Part shown: in pieces, positions 42,201 through 55,020 of the stretch
Numbering within the stretch: the first letter of the stretch is position 1
How the letters are laid out: the number at the start of each line of letters is the position of its first letter
NCBI GenBank assembly: GCA_024449915.1
Contig: JAMZAV010002170.1
Location: forward strand, 310,001-374,000
Direction: 5' to 3'
From: Sweltsa coloradensis
Lineage: Eukaryota; Arthropoda; Insecta; Plecoptera; Chloroperlidae
DNA: 64,000 nucleotides
The notes under the pieces: model-generated
What the model was told of the DNA's origin: nothing
The model's database searches: none
Seen by the model: the letters and a program-made list of their open reading frames with translations, nothing else
Program-made: the position numbers and the translations under genes

Positions 42201-42391
42201 ACCCGGCACCTCCACCATTTATATCAGTCGGGATGAAAAAACTATAGGCTACCCGGCACCTCCACCATTTATATCAGCCGGGATGAAAAAACTATAGGCT
42301 ACCCGGCACCTCCACCATTTATATAAGTCAGGATGAAAAAACTATAGGCTACCCGGCACCTCCACCATTTATATCAGCCGGGATGAAAAAA
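42201..42391. repeat. Four 50-bp tandem repeats
   Basis: Units start at 42201, 42251, 42301 and 42351 with ACCCGGCACCTCCACCATTT and contain GGGATGAAAAAACTATAGGC. Only one to three mismatches between units; the last is partial. CCGGCACC/GGTGCCGG also occurs at 17565 and 17600. Confidence 0.85.
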
Positions 42392-42486
42392 CTGGATTTT
42401 ATGAGCATTATACCTGAATACCAACCTAGGAATAACGTCACTCAACCTGACACTATAGATTTGTAGGTCGCCGGTTCGACCCCAGG

Positions 42487-42600
42487 CGCCGTCCGCGGTG
42501 GCACATACGATTAGGGCGCTGGACCGAAGCGTATAGCTCTATACAAGGATGTGAGTTCAAATCCCGCATACAGAAGGGTTTTGTCATTGAATCTCATCGT
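42487..42600 (+). repeat. tRNA-derived SINE, family D
   Basis: GCGGTGGCACATACGATTAG, GCGCTGG, then B-box-like GTGAGTTCAAATCCCGC. Matches 18612-18720. Confidence 0.6.
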
Positions 42601-42729
42601 CTCTTATGGCCTTTGTACATGAATACAACAGAAATCATCATCAGCAAAAAATAAGTTTTGTTGTAATAAATTGACGACTTGAATTGTACCCGCCTCCTGA
42701 CGTCACGAGGCAACATGGCGGAATTAGTT

Positions 42730-43540
42730 GGTATAAATCCTCATTTCGCAAGTTGACGCCTGCTTCACGGCACAACACTTATCACGCTCTAACTTTTATT
42801 CTATTCATTATTTGGACAATAGTTAAATGAATAATATTTAGCAAACATATCATTCCTTGTAATAGCGATTATTCCGATTGTTTTGACAAAGTTGTTAGCT
42901 TGTTATGACAATGTACGCATCACACAAGTGAAAATTATCAATGACTAAAGTTTTCTCAATAATTTATTTGACAAAAAACTACTGATCGGATTTCGACAAG
43001 ACATCTTTAAAAATATGCATCAGACTGTTTAGACAAGAAATAAACTAACTTTCTAGATAGAAAGTGCACTGAACGAAACTTTGCAGCATAGAGTAATATG
43101 CAGGGTATGTGTTTTTATCTAAAATACGCACTCTTGACGTGCGGATGAGCCGTGAAAAAGTGCACGCTGCTTATTACTCTATGCTGTAAATTTTCGTTCA
43201 GTGCACTTTCTATCTAGAAAGTTAGTATATTTCTTGTCTAAACAGTCTGATGCATTCTTACAAAGAATCCTTGTCGAAATCCGATGAGTAGTTTTTTGTC
43301 AAATTAATTAATGAGAAAACTTAAGTCATTGATAATTTTCACTTGTGTGATGCGTACATTGTCATAACAAGCTAACAACTTTGTCAAAACAATCGGAATA
43401 ATCGCTATTACAAGGAATGATATGTTTGCTAAATATTATTCATTTAAGTATTGTCCAAATAATGAATAGAACAAAAGTTATAGCGTGATAAGTGATGCGC
43501 CGTTCAGCAGGCGCCAGCTTGTGAAATGAGGATTTATACC
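42730..43540. mobile_element. 811-bp foldback element with 370-bp arms
   Basis: The arms (about 42730-43101 and 43168-43540) are nearly perfect reverse complements: GGTATAAATCCTCATTTCGC / GTGAAATGAGGATTTATACC at the ends and AGAAAGTGCACTGAACGAAA / TTTCGTTCAGTGCACTTTCT near the centre. Small loop of about 65 bp. No ORF. Confidence 0.8.
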
Positions 43541-44299
43541 CAATACTAGTCACGTGACCTATCGATCGTTTTAAGCTCCGCCCATTTCGAGTCGTCAATT
43601 AGACCAGAGTAAAATCTAAATTGCGTTATTAAACGAGCCATTCCTTGGTAAGAGAGTGTTGTATTACAAAATTGAAATATACTTTTATTATATACTGGCA
43701 ATGTTTGTATTTTGTAATCAATATCTGCCAATGAAAAGATCAGAATAACTCTAGCATTGTGGTTCAACACAATTAAGACTGAAAAGTCCAAATAACACAC
43801 TTATCAATAATATTAAATCACTATGTTAAAGCGATGATAGCAAATGCAAATAACAGACCTATTGGTGTCTGTTATTTAAATAAATTGATGATCTTTCTAG
43901 CAACTTTTCCGAACGAGTAAATTGTTTGTTTAATTTTAATAATCAAGGTAAATTTCCAGTACTTTTTTAAAAACACGTACTACTGAAAAGTAACTTCAGA
44001 GAACTTGATGCAGATACGAGACATGTAGAAGAACCATGGGATGTGGGCTTAAATCTCACACAAAAATGGATATTATCTCATTGTACGTCAATCGTATTGA
44101 ACACTGCAACTTGCTTCTCAACAAAAATAGTCTGAGTTATGATATATTGTTTTATACGTACCACGTGTGGGTGTCGCGTGCGGTAGGCCCACCGACCCTG
44201 TAGCAGACTTACGCAGTAGTATCTTACACTTACATTGTGTTTTTTAAAGGAAATAAAATCTTTACATTTCCTCTAATAATGAGGCACGTTACATACATA

Positions 44300-44385
44300 T
44301 TATGACGGAGTCAGGGTTCGAACCTAGGATCTCAGGCCAAGGATTAATCGACAACTACAAGCGCCACTGGACCAGCTCTTTCAAC
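44300..44385 (-). repeat. tRNA-like SINE head (minus)
   Basis: On minus: GAGCTGGTCCAGTGGCGCTT, then GGTTCGAACCCTGACTC. The acceptor arm does not pair fully, so it is more likely a SINE remnant than a tRNA gene. Confidence 0.4.
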
Positions 44386-44693
44386 TTGCTTTATAAAACA
44401 ATCTTTGAACTTATTTCTCCATCTTATCTGCAATTTTCTGGTCTAAATCCAACATTGGAATAAATGAAAATAAAATGCTTAGGTGAAAACGTGTTTTAAC
44501 CAAAGTATATAAGATTTTAGTCCAACCCTTGATTTACTCGGTATAGGCTATTTTATTATTGTTTGGACACAACAACTAAAACGCTTTTAGTTCACATTAT
44601 TTTCTCATGCCTATAAGAATCGGTTCCACCAAATTAATATATATAACATTTTTGCTTTCAATCAGTTGTCTTTAAACTGAACGTTAAGGCTGA

Positions 44694-45073
44694 GTGTCGC
44701 CCGTTCACGGCTAACACACGCGCCATGATTTATATTTTTTTCTGGTTATTTATCAATTGTTTTACACTTTTTAGATGTCATTACCTCGAAATTGTTTGCT
44801 CGTTCTAGTGAACAATGTATTTTTTGAGTACAACGTATCATTTTGTTTTAAAACTGCAAAAACTTTGAGGACGCTTGTGTTTAATAAAGAACAAAGTTTC
44901 TGCAGTTTTAAAACAAAATTATAGGCTGTACTAAAAAAAATACATTGTTCATGAGAAAGAGAAAAAAATCGAGGTAAATGACATATTATGTTAAAAGTGT
45001 GTAACAATTGATACATAACCCGAAACAAATAATATTTACAGTGGCGTGAGTTTTGGCAGTGAACGGGCGACAC
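44694..45073. mobile_element. Foldback element, 380 bp
   Basis: GTGTCGCCCGTTCAC and GTGAACGGGCGACAC at the ends; GATGTCATTACCTCG / CGAGGTAAATGACAT and CTGCAAAAACTTTG / CAAAGTTTCTGCAG inside. The 116-codon minus frame here is a by-product. Confidence 0.7.
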
Positions 45074-45099
45074 AATTCTAGGGATAACTGGATTTAAAG

Positions 45100-46470
45100 T
45101 CCCAACTAAAGTTAGTGGCAAAATAGCTAAATAAAACTGGAGTAGCTAAATAAAACTGGAGGTTATAATTTGGTGGAACATGCCCTTAGAGAGCAATAGG
45201 AAATGCAGTTGGTTAGAGGCAGGGTGGGTGTGTATGTAGGACATGTACACATCAATTAATTTAATATAAAAATTGGTAAAATTTATCACTGAAGAATATT
45301 TTGTGCCAGAACACAGGAATCTATTGACTTAGATGCATAATCTGCAGATTAAACGGGCTATAATGCAGTGTTTTATGATATCAAAGAACGCTAAAAAAAT
45401 ATCCAGAAAAACGTTAAAAGAAACTCAAAATTTTGTTAAAATTAAACTCTGCATGCAGAAACCTTCAAATATGCACTGAGCACGGTATAATTATTATAGT
45501 ACATATTACAGTACAGTAAATAACTATCAATACTCAAATTACTGTTTGCTAATAAAAACCTGTACTGAATACAAAATTAGAAATGTTCTTCATGCAGAGT
45601 ATATTTTCAACAAAACCACACGGTGACTCAAAATAACCCACTTATGCATTATTTTGGTGTTATGATAATATTCAACTCGATGAAGTTGTGTGTGGTTTTG
45701 ACATATCCACCCAAACAGGAGAAACATATTTTGACCAAATACAAAATATTTTTTTAATTTATAGGAACACTATGAAAGATAAAATTTTATAGGTTGACCC
45801 AAATGGAAGTTTGAGCAAAAATAGTTACTTTAATGGACTTTTAATCGACAGTTAACATGAAAATCCTAATTAATTTTACAAATAACTTTTAATGTTCAAT
45901 ATACAAATCATGTTATACATCTTTCATAGAAATTACACATTGTTATAAGAACTACTTATAAAATATGATTAACCTAATATTAATATTCACATTCCACTAA
46001 ATTGAATTATTTTTGTTAACAGTGCAGCATTTTAGATTTATCATGCTTAAAATAACCATATACAACCAAATAATGTGAAATTCACCAGTGTTTCTCGTAA
46101 ACGACATGAAAAAGTTCAAGACAACAAAACAAAAATTGTATGATGAAGAAGTTCTGAGTGTTTAGTAATGCAACTTATTAAATAATATAAATTTGAATCA
46201 ATGCACATAGAATTAAAAAAAAAAAAACATCCGAAAAGGATTTTCACCAAACCCGCTTGTGAAGTTCGGTGTCATGATAGTGATGTCGCTTCTAAAAGTT
46301 GTCTGTTTGATGCACCACCTCATTAAAAACTACGATTAAAACAGAGGTAATTTTTTCAGACTTTCGCAAATAGAAATTCACTGAAGGCCATTCACTCGTT
46401 TTCACTAGGCAATACAAAAAAATAGTTTAAGTAATAGTCATTACGGGCTCACATTTAATTCGACGAAACT
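45100..46470. other. AT-rich flank without recognisable gene
   Basis: No coding frame or repeat family recognised. It is the 3' flank of the minus-strand gene ending at 46476; part is probably its 3' UTR. Confidence 0.4.
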
Positions 46471-46475
46471 TGAGA

Positions 46476-49400
46476 TTAATTCTGAGCTATCGGAATTATA
46501 GCTTTAGCCATGTTTAAAAATTGACCTCTGTAAAATTCCTGTGTTTCATTGTGAGATGCCGTAGGTTCGGATCTAGGTACTAGTTGTTGTAGTGTGGAAG
46601 AGGTTGTGTTTGCCGCCTCCTTGGCGACCTCCACAATAGGTTGGGTGTCCTCGGGTGCTTCGGCGTCCCCCACTGTGGACACTGCCTCGTCCTCACTGAA
46701 GGCTCCCTCTGAGTCCTCGATGTATCGCTGGCCTAGGTAGATGGGCCTCGGCAGCTCAGAGTTCCTTCTTGAGGCTCGAGGTAGCTCCAATGTGGCCACG
46801 GGTACTCGTGTGACAGTCGACAGCTGGGGGATTACTCGTATGTGTTGTGCTACTTGGGGTCGCCTTGCGGTGACTTGCACAACTTGATAGGTCTGTTGAG
46901 GGGCTGCGTATGTCTGTTGAGGAGCTGCTATATGTCTGTTGAGGGACCTCGTATGTCTGTTGAGGAGCTGCTTGTGTCTGTTGAGGCGCCTCGTATGTCT
47001 GTTGAGGGGCTGCGTATGTCTGTTGAGGAGCTGCGTATGTCTGTTGAGGGACCTCGTATGTCTGATGAGCTGCATATGTCTGTTGAGGAGCTTGATACGT
47101 TTCTTTAGATGCTTCATATACAGGTGCTGGTTCCTTAAAATCTTGCTGTGGTGCGCCATATGTATCCACTGGCTTTTGTGGGGGTCCATAAGTCTCCGCA
47201 GGCTTCTCTGGAGGTCCATACATGTCCATAGGCTGTTGAGGGGCTTCGTATGACCCTGCCCTGTCCCTGTGAATGCAGGGCTGCCGTAGCTTGTGGCAGG
47301 ATACCGAGGCTCCGGGTAAGGGCCGGTTGGAGCTGGTGGATAGGGGTAGGTAGTGGGTGGAGGAGTCGTGGTCTTACTCTTTTGGGGGTAACTTATTTTG
47401 ACATAGGGACCGCCTTCGTCTTTCTTCAATCTATATCCACCTCCAATTGTTATTTTTGGCACTGATGGTAAAGCCAACCCGAAATTTGGCAAACTGATCA
47501 AATCTGTGACTCCTGATAACCCTTTGTTACCGAGTCCGACGAAACTTGTCAGAGTGCTGGGAATGTTGACAATGCTTGTAGCTAAAGATTTTACACCCTT
47601 TCCGAGCTTGGCTCCCAACTTCTTGAACGGGCCGACCTTTCCTTTTGAAGCAATCAGAGAACCTCCCACTAATCCCAATTTTGCCGTCGTGAGGGCCTTT
47701 GCTGCAACAATAGGTTTTGCTATCGCACCAAAAAATCCAGGTTTAGACTTGTGGAATCTGTGCAAACCCAGAATGGAACCCAATTTGGCGATTTCAACAG
47801 CTTTCAGTGATTTCAACACTTTTAGAAGGACCAACAATTTGGGGTGTCCCTTTTTCGAGAACGGTCCAAGATGTTTACTGCCTCCTACATGCGGGATGAG
47901 GTTGATCAACGATTGCAAGTCGACGTTTGAAGAGGAGAGGTCGAAAGACGGCACAAGTTGAGTCAGCTCGAGTAGCGCTGAGAGATCGATCGATTGCGAA
48001 TCTGTATTCTTCGAGTTCAGAAACTCCAGGACGGAAGTTGCGGTGTCGAGGTCGATATTGTCAGTGATCTTTGCCGGGAGTAAGTTGCCCAGATTGGATA
48101 GGGTCGCCAAGTTGTCAAGAGAGTCTAGGGCGTCCAAGGCGGCAGCAGAGGAAGAATCTTTCGGCTCGTCTGAAGTACTTCCATCCTCGTTGACATTCTT
48201 GGTTTCTGAAGAGATTTCAATCTTAGGGAATTTCTTGAAGGGGAATTTGATTGTCTTGGTCGTTTGGACGTAGGACTGAGGGGGAGGAGGATTGTAGGTT
48301 TCGGCAGGTAGGGCATACGATTCTGCTGGGGTTCCATAGGAAGTAACGGGAGCTTCATAGGAATGAACTGGTGCTCCATTGGAAGTAACTGGGGCCTCTT
48401 GTTGTCTCGGTTGCTTCTTCTTCAGGAATTTGAAAGGAAGACTTAGAACATTCTCTTCTTGGGGGACGCCGTATTCTTGTGCTGGTTGCGGTGCAGATTT
48501 CTTCTTGTTCAAGAAACTAAAAGGGAAGCTAAACCCACCTGTAGCTGGCTCTTGGACGGGGGCGTCGGTCGTCTCGAAGGGGGGGTTGGGGATGGGTCGC
48601 AGCTCGATGCCGTGGTACTTGTGCACCTTCCAGGTCTGCTTGCGCGGGCGAGGTGGGGCGGCCGTCGTCGTGGTCGCGACGCTGTCGAAGCCGATCAGGG
48701 ACTTCAAGTCGAAGGATCTGCGGTCGCGGCGGTTGGCGTGTGAGTAGAGGGCGGTGGTAGCATCAGCGCTACTGGTGGTGATCGCGTCTACTGCGACGGA
48801 GACGAGCCAGACGGCACACACGAGGTACACAACACGAGGGGGGAACACCTGGGAACAACGGGGATCAAGCGTTAGTAGTGTGGAGGAATATACTCAGGAT
48901 GCAAATACATTGGCGCGAGCAAAAATTTGTTATCAAAATAACTCGAATGGTTATATAACAACAAAAATACAAAGCACTATTAAAAGTATAAATTAATTTA
49001 ATAAAAAAATGAGTAAAACCATAAACGATGTTTAATCTAAACGCCATAAATGTGTCAGCGTGCTGTGAAACGAAAATATAATACATTTGGAATATCGTAT
49101 TCTTTGAATTACCATTCAAAACAATAATATACTACTAGTAACACGTTATTAGGCCCAATTACAAAAAAAAAACAGGTCGGCCCATTTCAATTTTTTTTTT
49201 TTTTTTTTCGAGTAAATTACATTTATTTATGTGTTTATTAATGTTGTACATTTTTGGGGCATTTTTTGTAAAGGTACATGCAACAATATGTCTTCCAGTC
49301 CTTTATTAAATAATATATATATATATATATATATAAAGGCAAATTATGTCATTTTCTTGAAACTAAAAAAATATTTAGAAATAAATATACCGGGTTTTTG

Positions 49401-52400
49401 CAGTTGGGCCATATGGAACGAATTAAACAAGAAGACAATTAATATGCCAATCTACAGGTTGTCAAAGTAATCAATAACATACACTAATAAAGCATTGTCA
49501 ATTTCGAATGAAATGTAGTGGCCATGAAAACTACCTATAACAGATAAAATTTTATGGGATTCTCAAATTTGAACTGTTTAGTCATTTTTATGTTATGACC
49601 ACCTATACATGCATATAAATTGCAATGGCGATCGTTCCCCCCCCCCCCCCCCATCACCATAATATATATACTTTTCGACGGGCATCTTGCTATGAGTATC
49701 CAGAGGAAGATATTTGTAGTGGAACTTACTGCCATTTTTCGTTATTGTTTTTCCCTAAAGCGATGAATTGCACCATTAAAAATGTATAACTTTCTGTTTT
49801 TAGCTGTTCAATTTCTTGCCTGGTTTTGATCATAATGATGTCTACCAAACAGCGAGTTTCACGAGTATGTTCTAAAATTGAAAATTTTAAGCTTCTGTGT
49901 TCACAGAGGCACAACAATCGAAATAACTCCACCAGAAACAGGAAGTTAAAAATAATTCTCATTGTCAATCGCTGTCTTGTGATACACTCTCTCGTTTCTT
50001 GCTCATCTTTTTCTACATTTATAAAAGCACACGCGTGTGAATGATTTCCCTGCAATGATAACTGACACCACCCTCTTGCCATTTCCCCTACTTCCCCTCC
50101 CCTCCCCACCCCTCCATTTCTAAGTGAAAAAGAGTTTCATCCCCAAAGACATAATGCCATTCTTTCAATAAGAGCCCAAAGGCTCGGTGTGAAACTACAA
50201 GCATGCACAAAAGTATCAAAGTGTAATACATTTGACAGAAGATCAGAAGATGCCATAATGTTTAAAAACCTGCTTCTGGACACTCCTAACTTTGTTCTAC
50301 TGTAACATGCAAGTCCTTAACAAAAACACAGCCTCTAAATTCTCGAGCATATCCGGGTGGGCGGGCGTGTGGGGGCGGGGGGTGGGAATGACACGTACAA
50401 CTTTCAACAACATTTTGAACAACTTTAACCGCCGTTACCGCTTTTTGGCACATCAAAAACAAAAATTGCCTATTATTTTCACCAAAATAACTACCTCTGG
50501 ATATCCAAGTCAAAGAATCTAGGCTAGTAAAAATGAAAGCAATAACGTTTACGTTAATTCTACATGCAGAAAGATGTTGAATAAGGTTAATTAACCGTGT
50601 TTTTCAATTTTCTCAAATATTAAACTAAGTGAAAAATTTAGTGAATGGAATTATTGTAGCCTGGCTCTACTTTAAAAAAATTAACGGCCACACGGCAAAT
50701 ATGGTCTTTTAAAAATAATTTTAGAATTAAAATTTCACCTAGTACACCATTCAACGTAGATGGTTGTGTTTTTCTTAAAGTATTTTCAACTGTTTTTCTT
50801 CAAGGTGTTGAAGTGGGAAAAAACGATTTTTTCAATTGTCTTTTGTACGGATTTTTTTTAGTAAACCTGTAATTTGTACAAATTTTAGCGTTAAACAAAA
50901 AAATTCGTAGGAAAGACAATTGTAAACAAATTCCCTTGCATAATAACAGTTCAAAATTCAAGTTCAAAAAGAAGATTTTTAAAGATTAAAAAACACGGTT
51001 GATAAAATACACCCAACTGTATTTTTTAGACCATTCGAGCTAAGCAAGAGAAAAAAGTTCAATTTGTCCAAATGGATTGTTTATTTAGTTTCTAAATGTT
51101 ATTACAAATAAACATTGCATGAGGTTGTGACAAGGTATGGATCGACACAAAGTCTACATTTAAAGAAAACTATCTTAGTATAAGTTGAATGATAGTTATT
51201 TTCGATGGTTGCATGGGTATTAATAACTTAAAGATGAAAGCCACAAGCATAACGCAAACGTTTGACTTTATCCAATATTTTATTGTATAATTTACGATAT
51301 TTCTGTATATTATATTTTCATTTTGTTGTTGTGAAGTGGCAGCTTATAGATAATTCATTATCAAACTTAATTACTTTTTATAAAATTATATAAAAATAAC
51401 AATATCGATGTTGAATATTATTTTCATAAACGTTAAGATATTTTGTAGAATTCAAATTCAAATTTAAGAATTATTTCGAAAAAAAAACAACGTAATTTGA
51501 ATGTATGTATATCTCGATACAAATGTATTTGTTTCTCGTACTCATACAATAAATTTGCATTTCTTGTACTAAATAAAAGCAAAACACACGTGGGAGCCCC
51601 AAAAATCAAATTACAAATTAAAAAAAGTAAACTGCGATCACTTTTTTAATACCTATTTCAAAATTTCATATTTGTTATCAAAATCTCTCTGATAAAAGCT
51701 TAGTATTAGTGGTTGTAAAACTGTTCTGGGATAAATAAATAATAATAAATAATAAAAATAATAATTTATTTAAATCGTTCAGTATGACCGCATTTCCGAC
51801 TAACCAAATCGAGAAATAAACCCTCGCTCATACCATCTGCGTAAAGATCAGATATTCGCTGCAGTTCTGTTCCATCCATTCAGATATATAATGCAGCTAC
51901 AATTCAGAGATTAAAATGTGCGGTCTGATGGCCTAGTGGTTTTGACGCTCACCTGGAATGTGGAATTGGGTTCCCAGTTGGGGCGGACTTTTTAATTTCT
52001 GAATTGTGGTAAATAATAAAAGGAATTATAACGAATAATATATCTTGTTTCATCTAACAACCCTAATCCCCTAAAAAAGAAACATTGCGTAAAAAAACGA
52101 AAATATAAAATCCCGCATATAATGTTAAATCAAAAGAATGCATGAAAAGTGAAAGTGTAATGAGCAGTGGCCGTAACCACCTTTCTCCAAACCCAAATGC
52201 AAGACACGCTTCTTGAAATATTATTTAAGGTTAAATTTTATTTGTTTGCATTTTCACAATTGAATAGTTTTTACAAAATGCTTATTTATTTATTTAATGT
52301 TCTTGAAAGAGTGATAATTACAATAATTTATTCTTTATTGACAACAGGTCCGTTGACCCACAAGTGCAATATAATAGACAACTAATAACTACAAAGATAT

Positions 52401-54900
52401 AAGCATTGAGTAGAATGATCTAAGTACACAAAATTAAATAACAGCTACAAATATAGACATGCGATATGTAACAGTACACATTTATATTTATAAAATAGGT
52501 CCGAGTCATTTCGAGTTGAGACAAGCGCATTGTTCCATTACAAGGATACGGGTTATTCCCACCTTAAGGTGACACAACTCTAGGATACAACACCTATGAT
52601 TTCATATTAATTAAGCAATGATTCAAGGCTACGTATTGGAAGGTATGTTCATGCAACAAGCAACAATGTTAAGGATACGAAAGAAGATTACGATTATAAT
52701 AATACACCACATAACTATATCACTGTTAAAAGTTCAACGCACTCACCCCATTACGTTTGTGTTATTTATCTCTACTTTTATAATTCATGATTTTAAATGA
52801 GCTCGCACTAACTTTTTTAAATTTTAAATGTTTATTAAAAAGTTGCTTGATCGCAAAATTCCTGCAAATTTCACTTTAGATTCTTGACCACTTTTTAGCC
52901 TCCAAATTTCAAAAAAGCTTTAAACATTTGTTGTTTATTTAAAAGCGAGTAGCGAGTAGATTAAAATAAATTAAAAATGAAATTGTCATACACAAGCTTT
53001 GGAAATTACTACAGAAATACATCTTATTTGGTGGCCTATTTTCAATTGGTTAGGGAGGCTACTACAAAAACTAACCAAAAACACACATCTTACCTAACAT
53101 ACTGGTGCATTCCCTGCATAATTCTATAGAGCAATCGTGAATCGGCTGAAGGGGAATCCCTAGACCTAAATATGATTTCTAAAGAATGCATTTAAGACGT
53201 CTGAAAAGTAAGTAGAATGAAAGAGGGACTTAATGAAAGAGCAGATTTTTTTATATGGACATAACCTCATATTCAACAATTATATTCCAATTGACCGAAT
53301 CAATCCAGCTAGTTAAAAATTGAATTTTTAGCAGAGTTTTTTTGTATACTGTTTCTACACTTCTTTATCTACAACTCTTATATAAGGATTACTGGTTTAC
53401 ATTTAATTAATAAATTTATTTGTTTATTTAACGTCTGCCCCATTCAGTTAAAAAGGTGATTTACAATAGAGGACAACTAAATAAATCTAATAATTACATA
53501 GATGCAGACACAACAATGAACTACAGTTAAGTCATGTTTGAAATGGTAATATTATTACAACAGCAATGTATAGAAACAATAATTTTGATAACAAATTCAA
53601 AAATGATATTAAGTGCAATTAATAAATGACCAAATATAAAAATGGGTTTGGGGGGGAATTACTTGCGTTGTTTGATTTTTTTCGCCTGTGCCGGTACAAT
53701 TTCAAAATTTGTACTGTTACATATACACTATGTGTAATACACTATGTTGGATCTAGAAAGCTTGGGGTTGACGATAAGTGAGACCGCCACTCCAGGCATC
53801 AACCTCTCCCCTGACCCCGGCCGGGTTATACTCATGCAAATTGGGTACGCTAGTTTAGATATAAAAAACAAATAATTTAAAAAAGATCTAAACGAACATA
53901 TGTATTAATTTAGAATTTTAGGCTCATGCAATAGTCTAAAGGGAAATATGTGTTTCAAAATAACTATGAAGACGTTAAATAAATGATTAAATAAATAAAT
54001 AAAAAATTAAACTGTAGTTTCGGAATAAGAACATCATAAATCTTTGAGAAGACCAAAACTATTTTTCAACGTTTTTGTAGTCCATTCATATACTCTCAAT
54101 ATTGCGTCTTTTCAAAGCATTTTCACGAATCATTTTCGCAAAAAGCATTTGAGTGTACGGCTGACTTTTTTTGTTGTAGCTAAACACTAACCTGTGACTC
54201 AGAGATGTGCTATTTTGAAAAGTGAACATTTAATAGCATGCTTTGATTTTTTGTTTTTGCAAATATTACATGTCTTAGTCACAGGGAAGTGTAAGCTATG
54301 ATAAAAATATCAGCCATCCGAATAGTATGCTTTTTGCTATAACAATCTACAAAACCTATACACAAATGCCAACTTGTTGGGACCATGCATGGACGAAAAA
54401 AACAGTTTTGGTCTACTCAAAAGACTTTTTCTTGCTTTAAAACTATTTTTTTATACATATTTTGAAAACGGTATTTTTGTGCCAGCAGGTTATTTCTAAA
54501 CGTATTTATTGTCACGATTTCTATTTTCTATAAACATCGCTGTATGATGATTACACCAGATAGTTTATTAATTTAGGCACTATGTTAATAACTGAATTGT
54601 AAAACTACATTCAGTAATGAAGAGTTGAAGAAATTAACGCCAAGAAATTACATAGAAACGTAATCTTCCTAGTAAAATGTATGATGTTACCAAATTATCC
54701 GAAATTTCCAATCTAACTATTTACAATTTAACAATACTTTATACTTCTACTTTATGAAGTATGCATTTATAATTTCCTTGGTCTTCAATATATATATTTA
54801 AAAACAAAAATTGTAATTTGTTTTTAAAAGTTGAAAACCAAAAAAGTTTTAGTTAAATCTAATACAAAAATAATGAATAGAAATATTTCGTACGTACCAT
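46476..54900 (-). CDS. Secreted low-complexity structural protein (cuticle or matrix type), two exons
   Basis: Main exon 48848-46476 (stop TAA at 46476-46478). It opens straight after the acceptor TTCCCAG with a GTG codon, so translation must start upstream. The best candidate is a lone ATG (54900-54898) directly before the donor GTACGTACG. Joined, the protein starts MVFPPRVVYLVCAVWLVSVA, a clear signal peptide (cleavage likely after VDA). Then: RRDRRSFDLKSLIGF; Lys-rich FPFSFLNKKK/LPFKFLKKK blocks; SYEAPV/YGTPAESY repeats; a Ser/Asp/Leu region; a Gly/Lys/Leu helix-forming region (SKGKVGPFKKLGAKLG); and PPPTTYPYPPAP. A 10-fold APQQTYA heptad follows, and then a Glu-rich tail. Such features suggest an insect cuticle, eggshell or matrix protein. 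The heptad region is out of frame between about 46931 and 47255. Confidence 0.7.
46880..47110 (-). repeat. 21-bp tandem repeat encoding APQQTYA-type heptads
   Basis: About ten units of GTATGTCTGTTGAGGAGCTGC and variants (plus-strand reading). In the minus frame of 47229-46756 they give APQQTYA, VPQQTYA and AHQTYE. In the frame of the long ORF they give LLNRHTQ. Confidence 0.85.
50588..51003. mobile_element. TIR element, diverged relative of 60903
   Basis: TTAACCGTGTTTTTCAATTT at the left and AAAACACGGTTGA at the right. The inside shares AGCCTGGCTCTACTTT, GGCCACACGGCAAATAT and GGTTGTGTTTTT with the 60903 element. Confidence 0.6.
51917..52045 (+). repeat. tRNA-derived SINE, family C
   Basis: GCGGTCTGATGGCCTAGTGG, GGGTTCCCAGTTGG and the tail TTTTTAATTTCTGAATTGTG. 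Related to 3353-3495. Confidence 0.6.
53140..53760. repeat. Repeat copy split by a LINE-like tail
   Basis: Matches one arm of the foldback at 59010-59640: GACCGAATCAATCCAGCTAG, AAAATTGAATTTTTAGC, CTACACTTCTTTATCTACAA, then after a 270-bp interruption TTTGATTTTTTTCGCCTGT. The interruption (53400-53660) resembles the A-rich 3' tail of a LINE. Confidence 0.5.
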
Positions 54901-55020
54901 GATTTCCTTGAATGTGCACACGAAGTTTGAAGAAGTTTGTATAAACGATCTTGATAATAACAATCACACTTATCAATCGTTATCACTGCACATACTTCCT
55001 CACAACCCTGGTTCAACAAT
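54898..55020 (-). other. Candidate 5' exon of the cuticle-like gene
   Basis: From the predicted start at 55020 to the ATG at 54900-54898, then donor GTACGTACG. Contains one short upstream frame (ATG TGC AGT GAT AAC GAT TGA). A 5' exon that carries only the start codon or a few residues is common in insect cuticle-protein genes. Joining to the 48848 acceptor is inference. Confidence 0.45.

Larger units (their letters stand above)
48853..54890. other. Probable intron: AT-rich, repeat-bearing
   Basis: No host coding exon seen. It holds a (TA)n tract (49311-49334), a C run (49638-49653), a TIR element (50588-51003), a family C SINE (51917), LINE-like 3' tails (about 52320-52600 and 53405-53640) and a copy of the repeat at 59010. 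The ORF at 49726-50109 has no domain. Confidence 0.45.

Noticed and set aside
42201..42391. CRISPR-like array
   Set aside because: Repeats are directly adjacent with no unique spacers, in an animal genome.
44771..45121. 116-codon minus ORF
   Set aside because: Covers a foldback element, so both halves are reverse complements; not a conserved protein.
46842..47253. Plus-strand ORFs rich in CLLRSC/SVEEL repeats
   Set aside because: Antisense shadow of the heptad repeat of the minus-strand gene.
49726..50109. 127-codon minus ORF with a hydrophobic stretch
   Set aside because: No acceptor/donor pair or known domain; base composition like surrounding intron.
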